Position numbers and translations under genes: made by a program. Shown here piece after piece: positions 21,315-21,716 of a DNA stretch of 21,716 nt. Source of the stretch: Wukongarchaeum sp048886645. Its GTDB lineage: Archaea > Asgardarchaeota > Wukongarchaeia > Wukongarchaeales > Wukongarchaeaceae. A model generated the notes under the pieces. That model searched no databases. It had not been told where the DNA came from and saw nothing but the letters and a program-made list of their open reading frames with translations. Numbering within the stretch: the stretch's first letter is position 1; each line of letters opens with the position of its first letter. Where the stretch lies: positions 1-21,716 of the forward strand of contig JBHLKN010000025.1 of NCBI GenBank assembly GCA_048886645.1, written 5' to 3'.

Positions 21315-21716
21315 GTGAAATTAGGAATAGTTGATACAACGTTTGCAAGGTACGATATGGGTGGTGTGGCTATTAACACGCTTAAAGGCGCTTCTCCTAA
21401 TGTAAAGATCGTCCGTTACACTGTTCCAGGCATCAAGGATCTTCCTGTAGCTTGTAAGAAGCTGATTGAAGAGGACGAATGTGATATCGTTCTTGCTTTT
21501 GGTATGCCTGGACCAATGCCTATCGATAAACAGTGTGCCCATGAAGCTTCTCAAGGTCTTATTTTTACCCAGATTTTAACCAATAAACACATAATTGAAT
21601 GCTTTGTTTACGAGGATGAAGCAGATACCCCCAGTGAGTTAATTTCTATATGCGAGGATAGGGCAAGAAAACACGCTTTAAACGCTTTAAAACTTGTGAC
21701 CGACAGAAACGCGCTT
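21315..21716 (+). CDS. ribC: Archaeal-type riboflavin synthase RibC (partial, 3' end beyond window)
   Basis: Archaea-specific riboflavin synthase, related in fold to lumazine synthase rather than to bacterial RibE. It dismutates two 6,7-dimethyl-8-ribityllumazine molecules to riboflavin and 5-amino-6-ribitylaminouracil. Hand translation from GTG 21315 gives 134 codons: KLGIVDTTFARYDMGGVA, a VRYTVPGIKDLPVACKKL segment, CDIVLAFGMPGP, HEASQGLIFTQ, then FVYEDEA and the Arg/Lys-rich RARKHALNALKLV. About 20 residues are missing at the right edge. The start follows AGGGGGT (21298-21304) by 10 bases. It is downstream of ribB in the same operon. The pyrimidine it releases is also the substrate of CofH. 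Confidence 0.93.
   Translation, partial: MKLGIVDTTFARYDMGGVAINTLKGASPNVKIVRYTVPGIKDLPVACKKLIEEDECDIVLAFGMPGPMPIDKQCAHEASQGLIFTQILTNKHIIECFVYEDEADTPSELISICEDRARKHALNALKLVTDRNAL

Noticed and set aside
1..21716. CRISPR arrays, insertion sequences, rRNA or prophage genes
   Set aside because: I found no regularly spaced repeats, transposase motifs, terminal inverted repeats or phage genes in any part of the window.

Overview
The window comes from an archaeon with an AT-rich genome. Three things point that way: an archaeal-type riboflavin synthase (the lumazine-synthase-like family), separate CofG and CofH proteins for the F420 chromophore, and TATA-box promoters about 25-30 bases ahead of several genes, one of them apparently leaderless. 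A TACK archaeon of the Bathyarchaeia type would fit, but I infer this from gene content and style and cannot prove it. The window looks like metagenome assembly: a run of exactly 100 Ns is flanked by an exact 77-base duplication.

Layout. Bases 1-5046 (minus strand) hold a histidine block transcribed right to left: hisS, a small VOC-fold protein, hisG (short form), hisD and hisC (cut by the left edge). Bases 5294-5929 hold thyX. Bases 5983-7014 (minus) hold three small genes in a row: a zinc-ribbon protein broken by a frameshift, a 46-residue ORF overlapping its end, and a DUF3795-like Cys-rich protein split by one in-frame TGA. A nitroreductase follows, divergent from a two-gene 2-oxoacid:acceptor oxidoreductase (7815-10465). 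Bases 10584-12463 hold an ABC ATPase and ABC-2 permease pair, followed by a HAD-like protein and an unknown 149-residue protein with a leaderless promoter. Bases 13585-15640 (minus) carry sucC-sucD, then an unknown zinc-ribbon/possible HTH protein. Bases 16639-18968 carry cofG-cofH. After a DUF2769-like Cys-rich protein and a convergent four-helix membrane protein come ribB and a right-truncated ribC.

How they work together. The 2-oxoacid oxidoreductase plus SucCD would convert 2-oxoglutarate through succinyl-CoA to succinate with ADP phosphorylation. CofG and CofH make Fo from tyrosine and 5-amino-6-ribitylaminouracil. That same pyrimidine is an intermediate of riboflavin synthesis and is released by RibC, so the cofG-cofH and ribB-ribC blocks share a metabolite. 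ThyX and the nitroreductase are flavin enzymes that consume the products of this pathway.

Most notable signals: two near-identical inverted repeats exactly 100 bases apart that bracket the ribB promoter; a short-form HisG beside a full-length HisRS with no HisZ visible; two broken genes close together; heavy use of TTG start codons; and strong strand-composition swings inside single genes.
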